Assembly: GCF_029784155.1 (NCBI RefSeq) | Contig: NC_073691.1 | Coordinates: 24,813,011 to 24,877,010 of the forward strand | DNA from: Uranotaenia lowii | Taxonomy: Eukaryota; Arthropoda; Insecta; Diptera; Culicidae | Length of the DNA: 64,000 nucleotides | Direction: 5' to 3' | Shown: positions 34,221-47,000 of the stretch, piece after piece | How the letters are laid out: each line of letters starts with the position of its first letter | How positions within the stretch are numbered: position 1 is the first letter of the stretch | Made by a program: the position numbers and the translations under genes | The notes under the pieces: model-generated | Database searches by the model: none | What the model was told of the DNA's origin: nothing | Seen by the model: the letters and a program-made list of their open reading frames with translations, nothing else

Positions 34221-37200
34221 GAACACTTCAAATAGAATAAAAAAAAAAGAAAAATAAAGGTTTCCTTTTCTTTAAGATAGATGTTTTTGAAATAGTTGCT
34301 AAACTTCGTATGACATGCCAACATTATTTAAAGAGTACTACTAAAACTGTTGAAAATGTTTAGTCAATACTAATTGATATCTGAAATATGTAACGAATAT
34401 GAGTATTGCAACGGGTTCATGTAGGTACCGTTTATTTGTTATCATAAAAGTAGTTTGTAATACGTGTTCGATACGACTTAATTTACGCTGAGTTAAATAA
34501 AAATAGAAAACAATGTTTAATTATGTATAATAAGCAACGTTTGGTATCAGGGTCTAAGCAAAATAGTGATTATTGGTCTAGTATTCAAAAACCTCCGCTT
34601 TGCTGATTTCAAGATAGAAGCTTTTCTCAAAATAGACGCTTACTGGAGCAAAAGCCTTCCTCGAACACCAACTGTGTGAGCATCCTGTTCAATTTGCAAG
34701 GTTCAATGCATTTTGAGTTTGTAATAGACACAACAAATTATAGTTAAGCCCTCACGATAAAATCTGGAAAGGTTACAGGAAAAATCTTGTCAAAATGTTA
34801 GATTGAGTGTAGCTTGAAGGCTGAGTCAAAACTCGTGTAAATAGAATAAAAACGAGTTCATAGAGGAAAGATTAAATTGCCAAAATAGAAATAAAATAAA
34901 AGCAAATTTAAAGGACATTTTGGAAACAAGGCCCTAGTCGCGGAAAATTATTCATATCAGCACTAAATTTGAAAAATTGAAGTAACGAAAAATCGTCTCT
35001 AGTCATAAATATCTAATTGTAAATTTGGCGATCGAAGTAAAACTATTTTTTCGGGAGCAGTTAAAGTGGCGACTAATTGTTAACTAATTGCTACAGGTGA
35101 GCGAGAGGTTTGCTCCTGCTCTTCGAAATTATCCTATAGTTTTGCGGTTTATCATGATCCACATCCAATAACGGGTTCAGGAAGACTCGCTGCAGCTACT
35201 TCCAATGTTTGCCACGGTCTGCCTCCCGTCTGTACAGAACTCGATCAAAGCGCCCGTCCGAATGTTTTTTACAAAATATGGACCCTTACTGACCGACCTA
35301 AAACGATATGGAGCTACAGGCTAGAAAGAAAAAGCGTCAATTGCAGGTTTAGGATTTTAATAAAAATGGGTACACATTCGAAATGGCATAGCAGTGCCTA
35401 TAATCTGGAAGTGATGGCGTATGAAAGAATCTCTAAAAAAGCATGAAGAGTTGAGTTTTGTGGAGAAAGGAAACCAATGGTCTGACAAATGGTTCCGATT
35501 GCGTCGAGCTCCGTTGCTTAAACGCGATTCTTTCCGATGACGAGGCATTGATGAAGACTGCTAGTCTAGTCCGGTTGAATAAACTTTCGATAATTCAACT
35601 TTGGCCACTAAATTCTCAGCAACGTGGATTATTCTAGTTGTTCCTTCTGCCAGAGGTCCAAGTGTATGCGGCTGGAAAATTAAGCCTGAATTGCTCTTTG
35701 GAAATCCACCATAAGGCAGGAGCGCTTCTAAAGTTCACCCATGAACGTACACTTTTCGGTCTTGATAATATTTTGAAGGGTTAAGCGACGTAAGAAAATA
35801 TCCCAAATAAGCTGAGCAGTCGAAAAGAAATACGCGGAATACCAAAGAAAATGATTGGTTGGAAAAATTCTTTGTTTACACTCGTGCACGAAAAAAGAAT
35901 TAAACCAATTTCGTGGTTTAAAACTTCTCCTTATTTACACGGATATAAGTTGGTTCTCAAGTTAGACTTTTTACGAAACAAAGTTGATGAAATGAACCTA
36001 AAATTGGGGCTCCCCCAATTAAACGAAAGAATCTTAAGTCAAGAAAAAACGAGTTTGTTAAAAAAAAAACTGAAGAGGATTATAGGTTAAATTCAAGATT
36101 CATGTTATCCATGTGTTTGTGTAAAAAATAAATCCAGTTGATTGATCAGAAACGCTCTATAGATTAACCGCTGCCAAAATAAAATGTCCCAAAAAAAGCA
36201 ATTGTAATGATTGTACTACCATAACCGTAATTGAAGCCCTAATGGGCAAATGTTTTGGTTCTGTTCGAAAGCTGAATCTTTCAATGTTCTGAAAGTTTGA
36301 GCACTTGATTTTGTTTATAAAGGTGCATTTACAGTTCTTTCGAACGTGAAAATGAAAAAACTTATATTCTTCAAAAACTCGACTGTTCTGCATTTCATGG
36401 CTGCGAAACTAGGTGGAATAGATGCGGAATGGTTGAACGATTATTTTTGAATTGATTTCCTTGTTCAAAGCCCTTTAATATTAATTTTATTTCAATTCCC
36501 CCGATTTTCACTGCGGAATATTTTTTCCGCGTTCATTGACATTCCGCTCGAAGTGTAAACGCACTGAGCGAACGTGAAAACGGAAAACGAACAAGAGTGG
36601 TGAATATAAATTCCGCGTTCATTTTCACGTCCGAATGGCAATGTGCATTCTGAAAAAATTTCACCGATGACGGAAAAAATTTTGCTTCATAAAAAATTAG
36701 TTTTTTAATTTGTAAGCACATTTGGAGGCAATTAAAGGCTTAAAATACTACGAGTTTGAAATGAAACGCATACGATATTTTTTTTTTTGTAAACTTTAAA
36801 ACCCGCTTGGGCATCATTTAATTGCACCTGTTGGAAGAGTTTCTCGACGAATAAATGTACCTGTTGGAAGAGCTTCTCAACGAATAAATGTAAATGAAGA
36901 TCATCGAATGGCCAGATTCCATTGAAATAAAAAAAATAGATTCCGCTTTGTTCAAATGTGTGTTTCAGAAAAGGCATGGAAATAATTATAAAAATTTATG
37001 AAATCATTCAAAAATAATGTGTTTTAAGGAGAACTGAAAAGCAGAAAAATTAACAAACAAAAGAGTACTGTACTGATGCATTTTAATTAAATAAAAGCCT
37101 TTTCAATTGTTTCATTAATTAAAAGTAATTTTGAAATTTTTGTTTGTCAATTTTTAATCAAGAACAAAAAATGACTATCTTGTAGAAGTTATATTCATAA

Positions 37201-38310
37201 CGTCCTTTCAATAAGTTTTTCAAGAGAAACGAATCGGTAAAGCTCGTTACTTTTTGATCGATAAATACGTTTTTAAATTCATAAAATTTAAATTAAATTC
37301 ATTGTATTCAAAGATAAGAACTTTGGGATTATTTGATTAAATCAATCGTTTTCAAAGCTGAATATGTTTTGAAGAAGAACAATATGTTTTTTTGAGAAAT
37401 TTGAATTTAAATTTGAGCATTGGTTCGACAAGTATCAATCAAAACATTGGTTGCATGATCTGTCATTTTCCGATCGAAACCAATTTTCTACCCTCTTGAA
37501 CAAACCTCTTACTTATTTCGAAGATTTGACCGATTTGACATTTCACTGCGGAATATTTTTTCACTGTGGTGAGTTCACGTTCACGTTCGAGTTCGAGTTC
37601 ACAAGAACTGTAAACCGGGCTTAATGTGGAAATGGGGAAAACACCATGAAATATAATTTGAGCACGTCTTAACATCATTATGAGAACGAGGCCGTTAGAA
37701 TTTAGGTTAAAATAGTTTAGTTTTGAGTTCGTATGGCATACAGTGTTTTTGCACGGTGAAACGAGTGTAGTCTGTATATAAATAGTTTAAATCAGGGTGG
37801 GTCAGTAGGGTGGGTGCATATTGAGGAAAAGTAGGCAAGGGGTACCAAAAGTTTCTCATTGGTGGGGGGTGGAGACGGAGCGTTTTTTGACAGCGAATTG
37901 TTCGTCTACCATGCCTACGATTACGATTGCCTGTCACAAGATGGACGATTCCGTGCATTGGTATAAGAACACACCTGAAGCTTTACCCGCCTTGGTTTTA
38001 ATCCAGAATTGAAGTTCTTAGCAGAGGTGCATTTTTTGCTGATTTTTCAGGATTTGTACTGATAATTCGCGAAACCGTACTGATTTTTTTGTGCCACTAT
38101 CCGCGAAGCCAGCACGTTTGACGTTTTGTAGTTAGGACAAATGTATGGTCGTTTCAAAAGCTTTCCAAAAGTTAGCGTGTAATATTCAATGAGGATAAGT
38201 ATTGCACATTGCGCGCTAAATCGGAGTAAGACCGTTACAAAAATATTTTTCACAACATTCAAGAAATTATATTTGCGCTAGTTTTCAAACGTGTTTGTGT
38301 TTTTTTCTAT

Positions 38311-38325
38311 AGAGAAGAAGGGGAA
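38311..38325 (+). promoter_or_regulatory. Polypurine tract of the LARD-like element
   Basis: AGAGAAGAAGGGGAA, all purine, ends directly before the TGTGAG start of the 3' LTR, the position of the plus-strand primer in LTR elements. Confidence 0.85.
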
Positions 38326-38594
38326 TGTGAGAGGCGCACAAATTACGAATAATAAATCTTAATTTGTACATCGATGCTCACATTTGATCACCCCTCGTCA
38401 AGTCGATAAACGGCGAACATCTCTTCTCACCAGGATTGTCCTTGCACTCACACTAACAACTCGCCCTCAGTTCGAACACCATCCCCGCCTGGACAGGTAG
38501 CGTCCATGGTCGACAGCAGGCAGTTAAATCGGTTTGTTTCGTAGTTAATGAGGCCATCGGAGATTTCCCGTTGAGCAATAATCCGAATTTTACA
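38326..38594 (+). repeat. 3' LTR of the LARD-like element
   Basis: 269 bp, no difference from the 5' LTR found on reading, followed by the target duplication CAGCC. Confidence 0.95.
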
Positions 38595-39400
38595 CAGCCT
38601 TCTTTGGATTCATGCTTTTTCTGACTATTTGAAAAATGTAAGAGAATGGAGGGTAAAATAGCCATAACTCCTGTTTCTAATGCGTGCGGTAACTAAAATT
38701 AGCTTTATTGGATTCCTTGAAAAAATCACACAAGATTCGTCCTATTTAGTTGTTGTAAAGTCTGATCTTACTTTTTCTTAACTATTCAAAAAAGTTGGGA
38801 AATTGAGGGTAAAACTGCCATAACTCCAGTGTTCAATCAGTGCGGTGGCTAAAACAGGCTTCGTTGAATTTCTCGATAAAATTACAAAAGATAAGTCGTA
38901 TTTAGTTTAAAATTTTCAAGTCCGAAAATGCTTTTTTTCTTAAATAATTGAAAAATGTAGGGAAATTGAGGGTTAAAATCAGCCATAACTCCATTTTTCG
39001 AAATCTGCGGTGGCTCAAACAGCCTTCATTGAATTTCTCGGGAAAAATTACACAAGACACGGTCCCATTTGGTTTCAAATTTTCAAACCCGAACATGTGT
39101 TTTCTTAACTATTTGAAAAATGAAGGGGAATTATGGCCATAACTCCATTTTCCGAAGCTGGCGGTGGCTCAAACAGCCTTCATTGCATTCCTCGAAAAAA
39201 ATCCCACATGATACGTTACATTTGGTTTAAAATTTAGAAGGCCGAACATGTTTTTTTCTGAAATAATTGAAAAAAAAACAGGGGAGTTGAGGGTAAAAAC
39301 AGCCATAACTCTAATTTATGAAGCGTGCGGTCGCTCAAATAGCCTCTATTCGATTTCTCAGAAAAAATTGCACAAGATAGGTCTATTTTTGTTTACAAAA
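38595..39400. repeat. ~150 bp satellite, right part
   Basis: Continues the array broken at 32614: five or so units with GGGAAATTGAGGGTAAAA, GCCATAACTCC and GGTGGCTCAAACAGCCTTC. Short open frames in it are accidental. Confidence 0.8.
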
Positions 39401-39956
39401 TATAAAGGGTTAAAGAGTTATAAAGGCACCGGAGTCGTAAGCTCGTGTGGCGTCTGCAACTATCGATTCTATGGAAATTTTCACCCTTTGTTAAATTAAA
39501 TACATTTAATGAAAAACAGAAAGAAAAATAGATCGTATTAATCAAATATTTGCACAAATTGAAGATGACCTAACGACGACTCCGTGCCTCAAAATTCTTC
39601 CAATTTTTTTAACTTTAACTTCAAAGAGCTTAAGTGAAAAAAGCTGAATTAAAAAGTTTGAATATTTTCAACGGTTCTTCAGTTTTTTCATAGTTTGACC
39701 ATGATAAGACAAGACTATAAAACAAAACATTAATAGATAAAAAAAGTTCACGATTAGCACAAATACACAAAAAATTTTTAAGACTGTTACGTGTCACGGA
39801 AAACTGCAACCTTTAAAATAAATCACCTGTAATTAACAAAACCTGTAATTTTAAATTGTTTTCCTTGAAAGTTAACGAAGATTCATTTATTATTACAGCA
39901 AATGTCCTGTAAAAAAGTTGTACAATAAAAATTAAATGTCACGTAATCATGTTTTC

Positions 39957-40024
39957 GACCTGTAAAATTACGGTAAATGTTCTGCTCCTTTTTGTTACAG
40001 GACATTTGCGTAATTTTACAGGAA
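39957..40024. repeat. Hairpin with CCTGTAAAATTACG arms
   Basis: CCTGTAAAATTACGGTAAATG near 39959 pairs with CATTTGCGTAATTTTACAGG ending near 40022, with one or two mismatches around a short T-rich loop. Related words (CCTGTAATT) occur at 39825-39850. It may be the core of a small palindromic element. Confidence 0.5.
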
Positions 40025-40679
40025 ATAAATTACGCTTTCAAAAAATTTAATTCTAAAAATTATAGAAACTCCTAAAAAATCGATTACATCTTATTCTGAC
40101 ATAAATAAAAAAAAAGTAATGGAATATTGGATATCAAAAATTTTAATTCATTCTACAAATTTAATATTTTAATTCTTTTTTCTTTAAAATTTCGTCAAAA
40201 TTCCTGTTTTTTTGCAGGTTTGGCAAAGGATAACAAAAAGAATACTTCCATATCTTTTTTTTAGAATTCTAAATTCCTCGTGGTCTTTGGGAAAGTTTAT
40301 CAATTAGTCAATAAGTATTTGTATTTATTTCACAGTTTTATCTAAAAAGTACTCAAATTCAATAATTTATTTGTTTACCTCTTTTTTAGAGTTATCTCGA
40401 AAACTAGAGCTGAAAAAAAAAACTAATTCAATATTTGAATTCAGCGCCCCTGTATAACACAAAATCAGTCCTGAGATTCCTTGCACCTCAGAAAAATGTG
40501 AATTTTCGTGTCTTGTGTTACATGTGATACTTTTATCAGAAATTTCGTAGCAAAATCATGCCAAACATTTATTAAATTGAGTCATTTTACTTTAAATTTA
40601 GCAATCCACATTGCCAAAGTCAAAAAATTTTCATGATTCAGCCATGGAAAGGCTATCGCACAGGTATCTAAATTAGGGT

Positions 40680-41040
40680 TATCAGATTTTTTTTCAACAC
40701 CTATCCAAGTCGGACAAATTCGGTAAATTTATAAAAAAAAACCTGACAAAATCCGGGCATTTGATTTCAAAACTGACGACCAAAAATCCCGGTAATATTC
40801 GGGCAAATTATGTCGAAACCCAGAAATGACTTGAAATAAATCATCAAAACATATCAACAAATTTAAATCGTTTTTTAGGTTTCCTAAAAACCTTTCACTG
40901 TTATTAAAACTTGATAAAAAAAATCGTTTAGGAGGCATAAATAAAAAAAAATGTATATGTAACCGGGCCGGGCCGGGCTATTTAATAATTTTGTATAAAG
41001 TATCCGGGCATTCTGGCGACCTTAATCTTAATCAAATAAA
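40680..41040. repeat. Dispersed repeat, inverted copy of the 1.1 kb repeat
   Basis: AATCCGGGCATTTG, CGGTAATATTCGGGCA and TATCCGGGCATTCTGG mirror the words at 1090-1260 in reverse orientation. A short GGGCCGGGCC run sits near 40965. No ends were fixed. Confidence 0.45.
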
Positions 41041-41155
41041 TAAAATTCATGAAATCGTCAAAAATTTCTAGAATCAAAAATGTAAACTTTAACATTGATC
41101 TGGTTAAAAACTGGTTTTATGCGGAACTTCAAATTGAAAAAAACACCGTTTATAG

Positions 41156-41367
41156 CAGGCATGTCAAACTCTTTAAGGTGTGCGGGCCGCATTAAAAATT
41201 ATCTATGACGTAGAGGGCCGCAGCCAAAATCAGTTAAATCGGTACATTCAGCTTTAGTTTTTTTTCAGTAATATTTTACATAAAAATCAGCGGTGTTTTT
41301 TTTGTGACAATTTAAGACGGGGCTACGCGGGCCGCATTGACCTAGGCCCCCCAATTTGACATGCCTG
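41156..41367. mobile_element. 212 bp hAT-type MITE
   Basis: Ends CAGGCATGTCAAACT and AATTTGACATGCCTG are inverted repeats. The left flank is GTTTATAG (41148-41155). The matching 8 bp GTTTATAG stands at 42057-42064 because another element inserted at the junction. An 8 bp duplication and CAG...CTG ends fit hAT. Confidence 0.8.
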
Positions 41368-42054
41368 CACTGACAAATCAGTGCACATTAAATGTGTGAA
41401 GGTACTGCTGCACATTAATGTAAAACACCCTGTAAGGAAAAGAGATGTGTGCGTTTCACACATTATGCAGAAAGCGTTGAAAACGGTAAAATGTGTGAAA
41501 TGTACATAGCTTAATAAGAAAAATGTGTAGAATAAAGCAATGTTTCAATAATCTGGGATGATTCGGAACTGAAATTAAAAATTTGTTGCTATTTCAATTA
41601 AAATCACTTTTATTAAATCAATTAAAAGATTCACAATGGATTGGCCCTATTCAAGAGCTGGTGTGGGAATAAAAATTTCTTCCAGCGGAAAACACGGGTG
41701 GGATCTGAAAAAAAAAATGAAAACGATATTCGATATAGTCAAAAGGTTTGATTTTATTAGTGACGGTTACTTACCAATAATTGACTATATACGACTCAAG
41801 ACGACGATTTGGTCCTAGAATTTCTACGAATTTCTGTTCCTACGGCTCTTTCTCGATTCGTGCAAACCTGTGAAGGAAAATCTGAATCAATAAGTTTTAT
41901 TTCACACAGTTTTTCCTTACCCGCTTATTTCGCATAATGTGTAAATTTGGGAGTTGCATGGTGTGTAAAAATCACAAATCAGTTTGACAGCTCCATATAT
42001 TTGCCAAAAATGTGTGAAATGTTTTTGTAAAATGTGTGAAATGATTTATCAGTG
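41368..42054. mobile_element. 687 bp non-autonomous element inserted at the hAT boundary
   Basis: It begins CACTGACAAATCAGTG and ends ATTTATCAGTG, imperfect inverted repeats, with many AAATGTGTGAA words near both ends. The dinucleotide TG lies on both sides (41366-41367 and 42055-42056). Removing it restores the uninterrupted hAT end and its duplication. No transposase frame is present. Confidence 0.65.
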
Positions 42055-42570
42055 TGGTTTATAGAAAACAATTGAGGCTACACAAGAATATTTTAACATA
42101 TTGTGAAAAAACTTTTCGAAAATGGGCACACAGAAATTGCTATGGTTATGCTCCATGAAACTTTTCAATGGAATTGTTGACAAATACCATCGCATCGGTT
42201 CAAATAAAAAGGGGTTTTCTCAGAAAACGGTTCAAATCTTTTTACAAAGCATAAAAAGACTTTCAAAATTTTTCATTTAAAATAAATAAAAGGGAAACGA
42301 ATGATGTTTCCTTTTTGTAAAAGAGGAATATTTTTTTAACATTTAAAATCAATTTAAACATGTCAATGATTGAAAAACGATCTAGATCTTGTGATGAACA
42401 TATTCAATTTCGGCTGGTTTGATCACGTTAAGTATAGAAAAAAATGATGCAAGTACATGAATTCGTTTTATTTATCCTTTTTCAGTTTGGTTTTTTCAAA
42501 AGTTTGTCGGTATAAAAAAGAAGTCTCTGCAAACTATTATTCCCTAAATTTTATTTTAATGTGACCGCCG

Positions 42571-44029
42571 CACAGTGGTCCAATTCTCAAAAAAGCTGGC
42601 AAAAAGTCTGTTTTCAACAATTTTTGCTCTGAAACCTTTCAAAATTGTTCAATAATCATAATTTCACAAAAAATAACATATTATTTTCATTTTTTCTTTT
42701 AAATTTCTATTTTTATTGTAAGGATTCGAAAAATTTAATTTATTTTAATATCTCAGTAAGTTAATTCTTGTATTAAAATTTTCCAACAGATTGCTGCAAA
42801 ATCTATCACATCCTAGAAAGGTTAATTGAATCTAAAATTATCTCAAAATTACAATACATATGGAATTTAATCAATACAGATTGACCTGACAACGCTTTAG
42901 TACCGACCATTTTTTTAATTTTTCATTTATTAACGAGTTAATATAGAAATCATATGATAGATGAGAAATGTTCAACAATTTCGCCACTTCTGATAAAAAT
43001 TTTGAAATTAAGGTTTGTAGGCTTTTTTTTCTTAAATGATCATTTATTATAGCAATGGTTATTCTAACTCATAACACTTAATTTACATTTTAAACGAGAA
43101 ATACAAACTTTTTGCTTCATATTTCTTAAATTTTTTAATTAAACTTTTAATATTTATTTTTAAATTTACTTCATATTTTTAAAATAATACCATAAAAGTT
43201 TCTAACAATTTTTAAAGTTTCAATTGGTTCTCAAGAATATTGAACAGCAAAAAAGGTACTATGATTTGAACAATAATCAGAGGAATATTTGAGAAACCGT
43301 AATTTAATTATGTTTTGGGAGTTTTCCTAATAGTAAAAATAACACAGAAATTCATACTGATAGTGCTTCAAAATATGAAAAGGATGTTTTATGAATGGAT
43401 TTTTGAGAAAAATCAACCTACAGATCCAATCAAATATCAATTTAGTTCGTGATTCGCGAGGTTATTGGCTTAGAAGTCAAATTTGATGACAAAAGTGGTT
43501 CAACTCTTTGACGTCGTTCTCCAAAAATGGCAAAAAAAGGCAGCCCAATTTGTCATATATTGTATCCCAGAAATGTGGGAATCTATCCAATGTAAAATTA
43601 GAGTGGAGTTATGTGGAGTTTTTTTTAAATCTCTAGTTGAAGTTATAAAATTCACAATATTTATCATTTTTTGCAACTAAATTCCATATAAAAAAAATCT
43701 ACTTTATTCCGAATCACAAATTTTTATTAGATAAAGTGTTAAATATGCCTAACAAAAATATAAAAATAATTGCAAAGCAATATATATTCGCGATTTGAAT
43801 ATGTATTCGTTTTTCAATGTAAGCAAATCTTTGCGAATTTTTCAAAAAAATATTCAATCTTTTCTTAGCATTTCTTTGAGAACTTCGAAATGGGTAAACT
43901 TAAGACTATCATTTTCATAGTTTCATTTAGCTTGAAAATGCCGGAACACGATGAAATATTTGGATAAATAATTATGAGCGCTTCAAAAATCGACTTTCTG
44001 CCAGCTTTTCTGGGTTTTGGACCACTGTG
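42571..44029. mobile_element. 1.46 kb Transib-like non-autonomous element
   Basis: Both ends read inward as CACAGTGGTCCAA, followed by AAAAGCTGGC and an AAAGTC word at matching distances. The 5 bp duplication CGCCG flanks it (42566-42570 and 44030-44034). Transib elements are known for 5 bp GC-rich CG-containing duplications and CACWRTG ends; CACAGTG is also the exact heptamer of V(D)J recombination signals. The interior is AT-rich and encodes no Transib or RAG1-like transposase. Class rests on ends and duplication only. Confidence 0.7.
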
Positions 44030-44034
44030 CGCCG

Positions 44035-47000
44035 TAAGAATTTCAATTTAAAAGTTGCTCGGTGCTTCAGAAGGTTGCTCACCGCTGTTCTAAAACATTT
44101 GATATTTGTAAGACATTCCGGCTTCGAGATTTTGCGAAGGAATCAAGTATCTCCAGGGATCAGGTATCCCCACTCTCCGCTATATTTTAAGATTTCATTC
44201 AATTTGGGAAATTCTTTGCTTTTGATTAATTTCTTATGAAGTTGTGCTCAATTTCCATAAAAGTAAGGACATCTATCGAAAATCAGCGGATGAGTTGGTT
44301 GATGACGATGATGACGGGGTGTCCCAGAAAAAATCATAAACACCAAAAATATCAAGTAAGTCACCATAATAGTTAACATGCTTGAGGATAAGTGTCGGCC
44401 ATTTTTTTAAATTGAATAAAATATGAATAAAAAAAAGATTGTATAGCGCAATATTACATAAACTTTTAGTTCGAACGCAAAGATGAACTGCAGTAGAAAA
44501 ATACGGAAACTTAAAGTCTAACTTCATTATTCTTTAAAAAAAAATTATGATTGGGCCCTTCACAAAAATGTGATGTTCGAAATGAAGATAAGGATCCCAT
44601 TATTAGCAGTCATTTGCAATACTTGGCTCGATCAGAAGAAGATGTTCTTTCAAGTTTCTACATTTGAAAACAGACTTTTTTTTAGGAAATCATTGCCTTT
44701 ATTTTACTTCCACTTTACTCACTCACAATTTCGGGGTTATCTTACCATCTGCATTCATCTTCTCGACATCGATGGATCATTTTTCCTCCAATTTTACAAT
44801 CGAGGGTCTGTCTCGCGGGGTTGGGTTTGTTTCTCCCAATATAAGATGGTTACGTCTAATACTAATAGTACACTCGTGTTGCTCAAATTAGTTTCTTGAT
44901 CAATCAGTACGCAGCTGCTACAAATATATGTTACACCTCACACACTAGCGCCAAACTTCTTTCCTACATGTAAACGTGTTTTTGTTGTTTTTTTTCAGAT
45001 TTCTAAATATGTTTGTTTTAACATTAATTTTGATGTTGTCGTTTGTTGATTTTGTGTTGCACAGCTCTTTCGATTTAATTTTTGTAATTTGTTTTTTTCG
45101 AATATTATCTAGCCGATCGATTAACTTGGATGATCTTCTATACCGATTTTGGTGATCGTCTCACACTTCTGAGTTGATATTCCCATGAATCTATTTACAG
45201 GATGTGAATATTTTTTGAATGATGATTATGATAGTACGATGAATGTAACTTTCCGTTTAAAGGGGGGAGATGTGGAGGATGGATCCCCATTCTTTTTGTT
45301 TGTCTCAGAGTCAAAATCTTTAAAGGGAAAATCCTCAATCGTTGTTCGCAAACTACAATGCTAGCTTATATTCGTTTGTTTGTTTGTTTTTTTTTTTAAT
45401 TAAAAAGTATCTATACATCTCACATGGGCTGTTGCTGTTCGTTGAAAATCAAAAATACAAATTAACAAACACCCGGATTAGGTTAGTTTTTCTGTGTACA
45501 AATTAATGTTTTAAATTACAGAAAACAGTAACTAAACCAAATAAACAAGAAACGTGCCTAAACTCGAACTTTTTACAGAACCATACTTATATCAAAGGGG
45601 TGGTGTGTACTTATATTTTGATTCTTTTTATGCAGATTATTAGTTTTGAAATCCAAAATTTTCACACACGCGTTCAAAGGAAACTAGGTGTCGTTATTTT
45701 TTTTTTCTATCGATAGCTACCACAAACAACTGATTTTTGTCTATTTGTTTTTTTTTTTAATGTTTCAGTTTATATTACAACGCAAATAGAAGGTAAAACA
45801 AATTTCGATTCTGAATCGTAACAAACGTAAAAGTAAGTAACAGAACCAGGAGGACGACGCGACCCACAGAAAATGTTAAACAAATCAGAAACACATTTTC
45901 GTTTAAGAGTAGGAAACAGTTCTAAACTGTTTTGTGTTTTTTTATACTCTTTTGTTATTTGTTTGTTTGTCTTGTTCCATCCAATTTTGTCTTTTCATAT
46001 TTTTCGACATCTTGGTAATACATTCGAATAATTTCTTTCGACAAGGAAGGATGAGCTGTCCATTTGTGTTCATTTCTTGTTTCGCGGTTTGAATAAGAAT
46101 GTATGAGTTTAATGTTTCGATTGCTATAGATATCGTTCTAACACACACACAAATACTACATTGATGAGAAGGGGAAAACCAATAGACTGATGAGAAACTT
46201 TTTCTTTCAAAATTGTTTTGTATGATTAATGGTTTGTGTTCGTATTTATGGGTTTACTTCTTTCTATGAAATGTAGGATAGGTTTATTTATTTTCTGTTT
46301 CGACGTTTACCAGTCATGATGGGACTTTGATTTGATTTCTGATTTATTTTTGAGACAGCAGAAAAGTACTCGTTTACTTCACAATACTGTTGTTCGATTT
46401 CGGTTTAGCTTTATTTAGTTTTATTTTTTTCATATCATTTGTTTGACGACGATTTTCGACCTTGCTTTTTCTTTTAATTCGACATTTCGGTTTTAGGTTT
46501 CTGCCTCTTTTTTGCTCTTGAAGTTATTGATTGATTGTTTATTCAAAACTTTATTTTGGTATTCGCTTTCATCTTTTTTTTTTGTTCTTCATAAAATATC
46601 TATTACTCGAATTGGGGAATTGGCAAACGATGGGACGATTTTCAATCCTTAAAGATTATCAACATAAAACTTCTCAACGTGTTCATATTTTATGTTCTTT
46701 CAAATCCACATTATTATGCATAAGCCTCAAATGAGGAAAAAATTATGAAGGCAATCTTAAATTATACTCATGACTCGAATTTAAATTGACCAAGTCAGAA
46801 ATTATTATGCTTAATTTCAATTCAATTGTTCCATAACCAAAAAAAATGATTCAAAAGTATGATATGCTTGAGGCTTCTTTCCAAACGTAAAATTTCTTGA
46901 TTCTAGCATTCCAGATTTTTTTTTGAATTTATGAAATACAGTTAATTCTTTAGACTATTATTAAGCTTCCAGAAGTTGATATACTACTTCAACCTGAGAA

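Larger units (their letters stand above)
32615..38594 (+). mobile_element. Non-autonomous LTR retroelement (LARD-like), 5980 bp
   Basis: Two 269 bp LTRs (32615-32883 and 38326-38594) appear identical by eye and have TG...CA ends. The 5 bp duplication CAGCC flanks the element (32610-32614 and 38595-38599). A primer-binding site TGGCGACCGTGACAGGA starts two bases after the 5' LTR, and a purine tract precedes the 3' LTR. The 5.4 kb interior has no gag, protease, RT or integrase; the longest frames are below 90 codons. It is therefore a large retrotransposon derivative mobilised in trans, and the matching LTRs imply a recent insertion. The PBS fits a tRNA-Arg 3' end as I recall it from mdg1/412-type gypsy elements; that link is inference. 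It sits inside a satellite array. Confidence 0.92.

Noticed and set aside
35851..36090. 79-codon frame inside the LARD-like element as a possible gag remnant
   Set aside because: No nucleocapsid CCHC motif or other Gag feature, and the length is unremarkable for 5.4 kb of AT-rich DNA.
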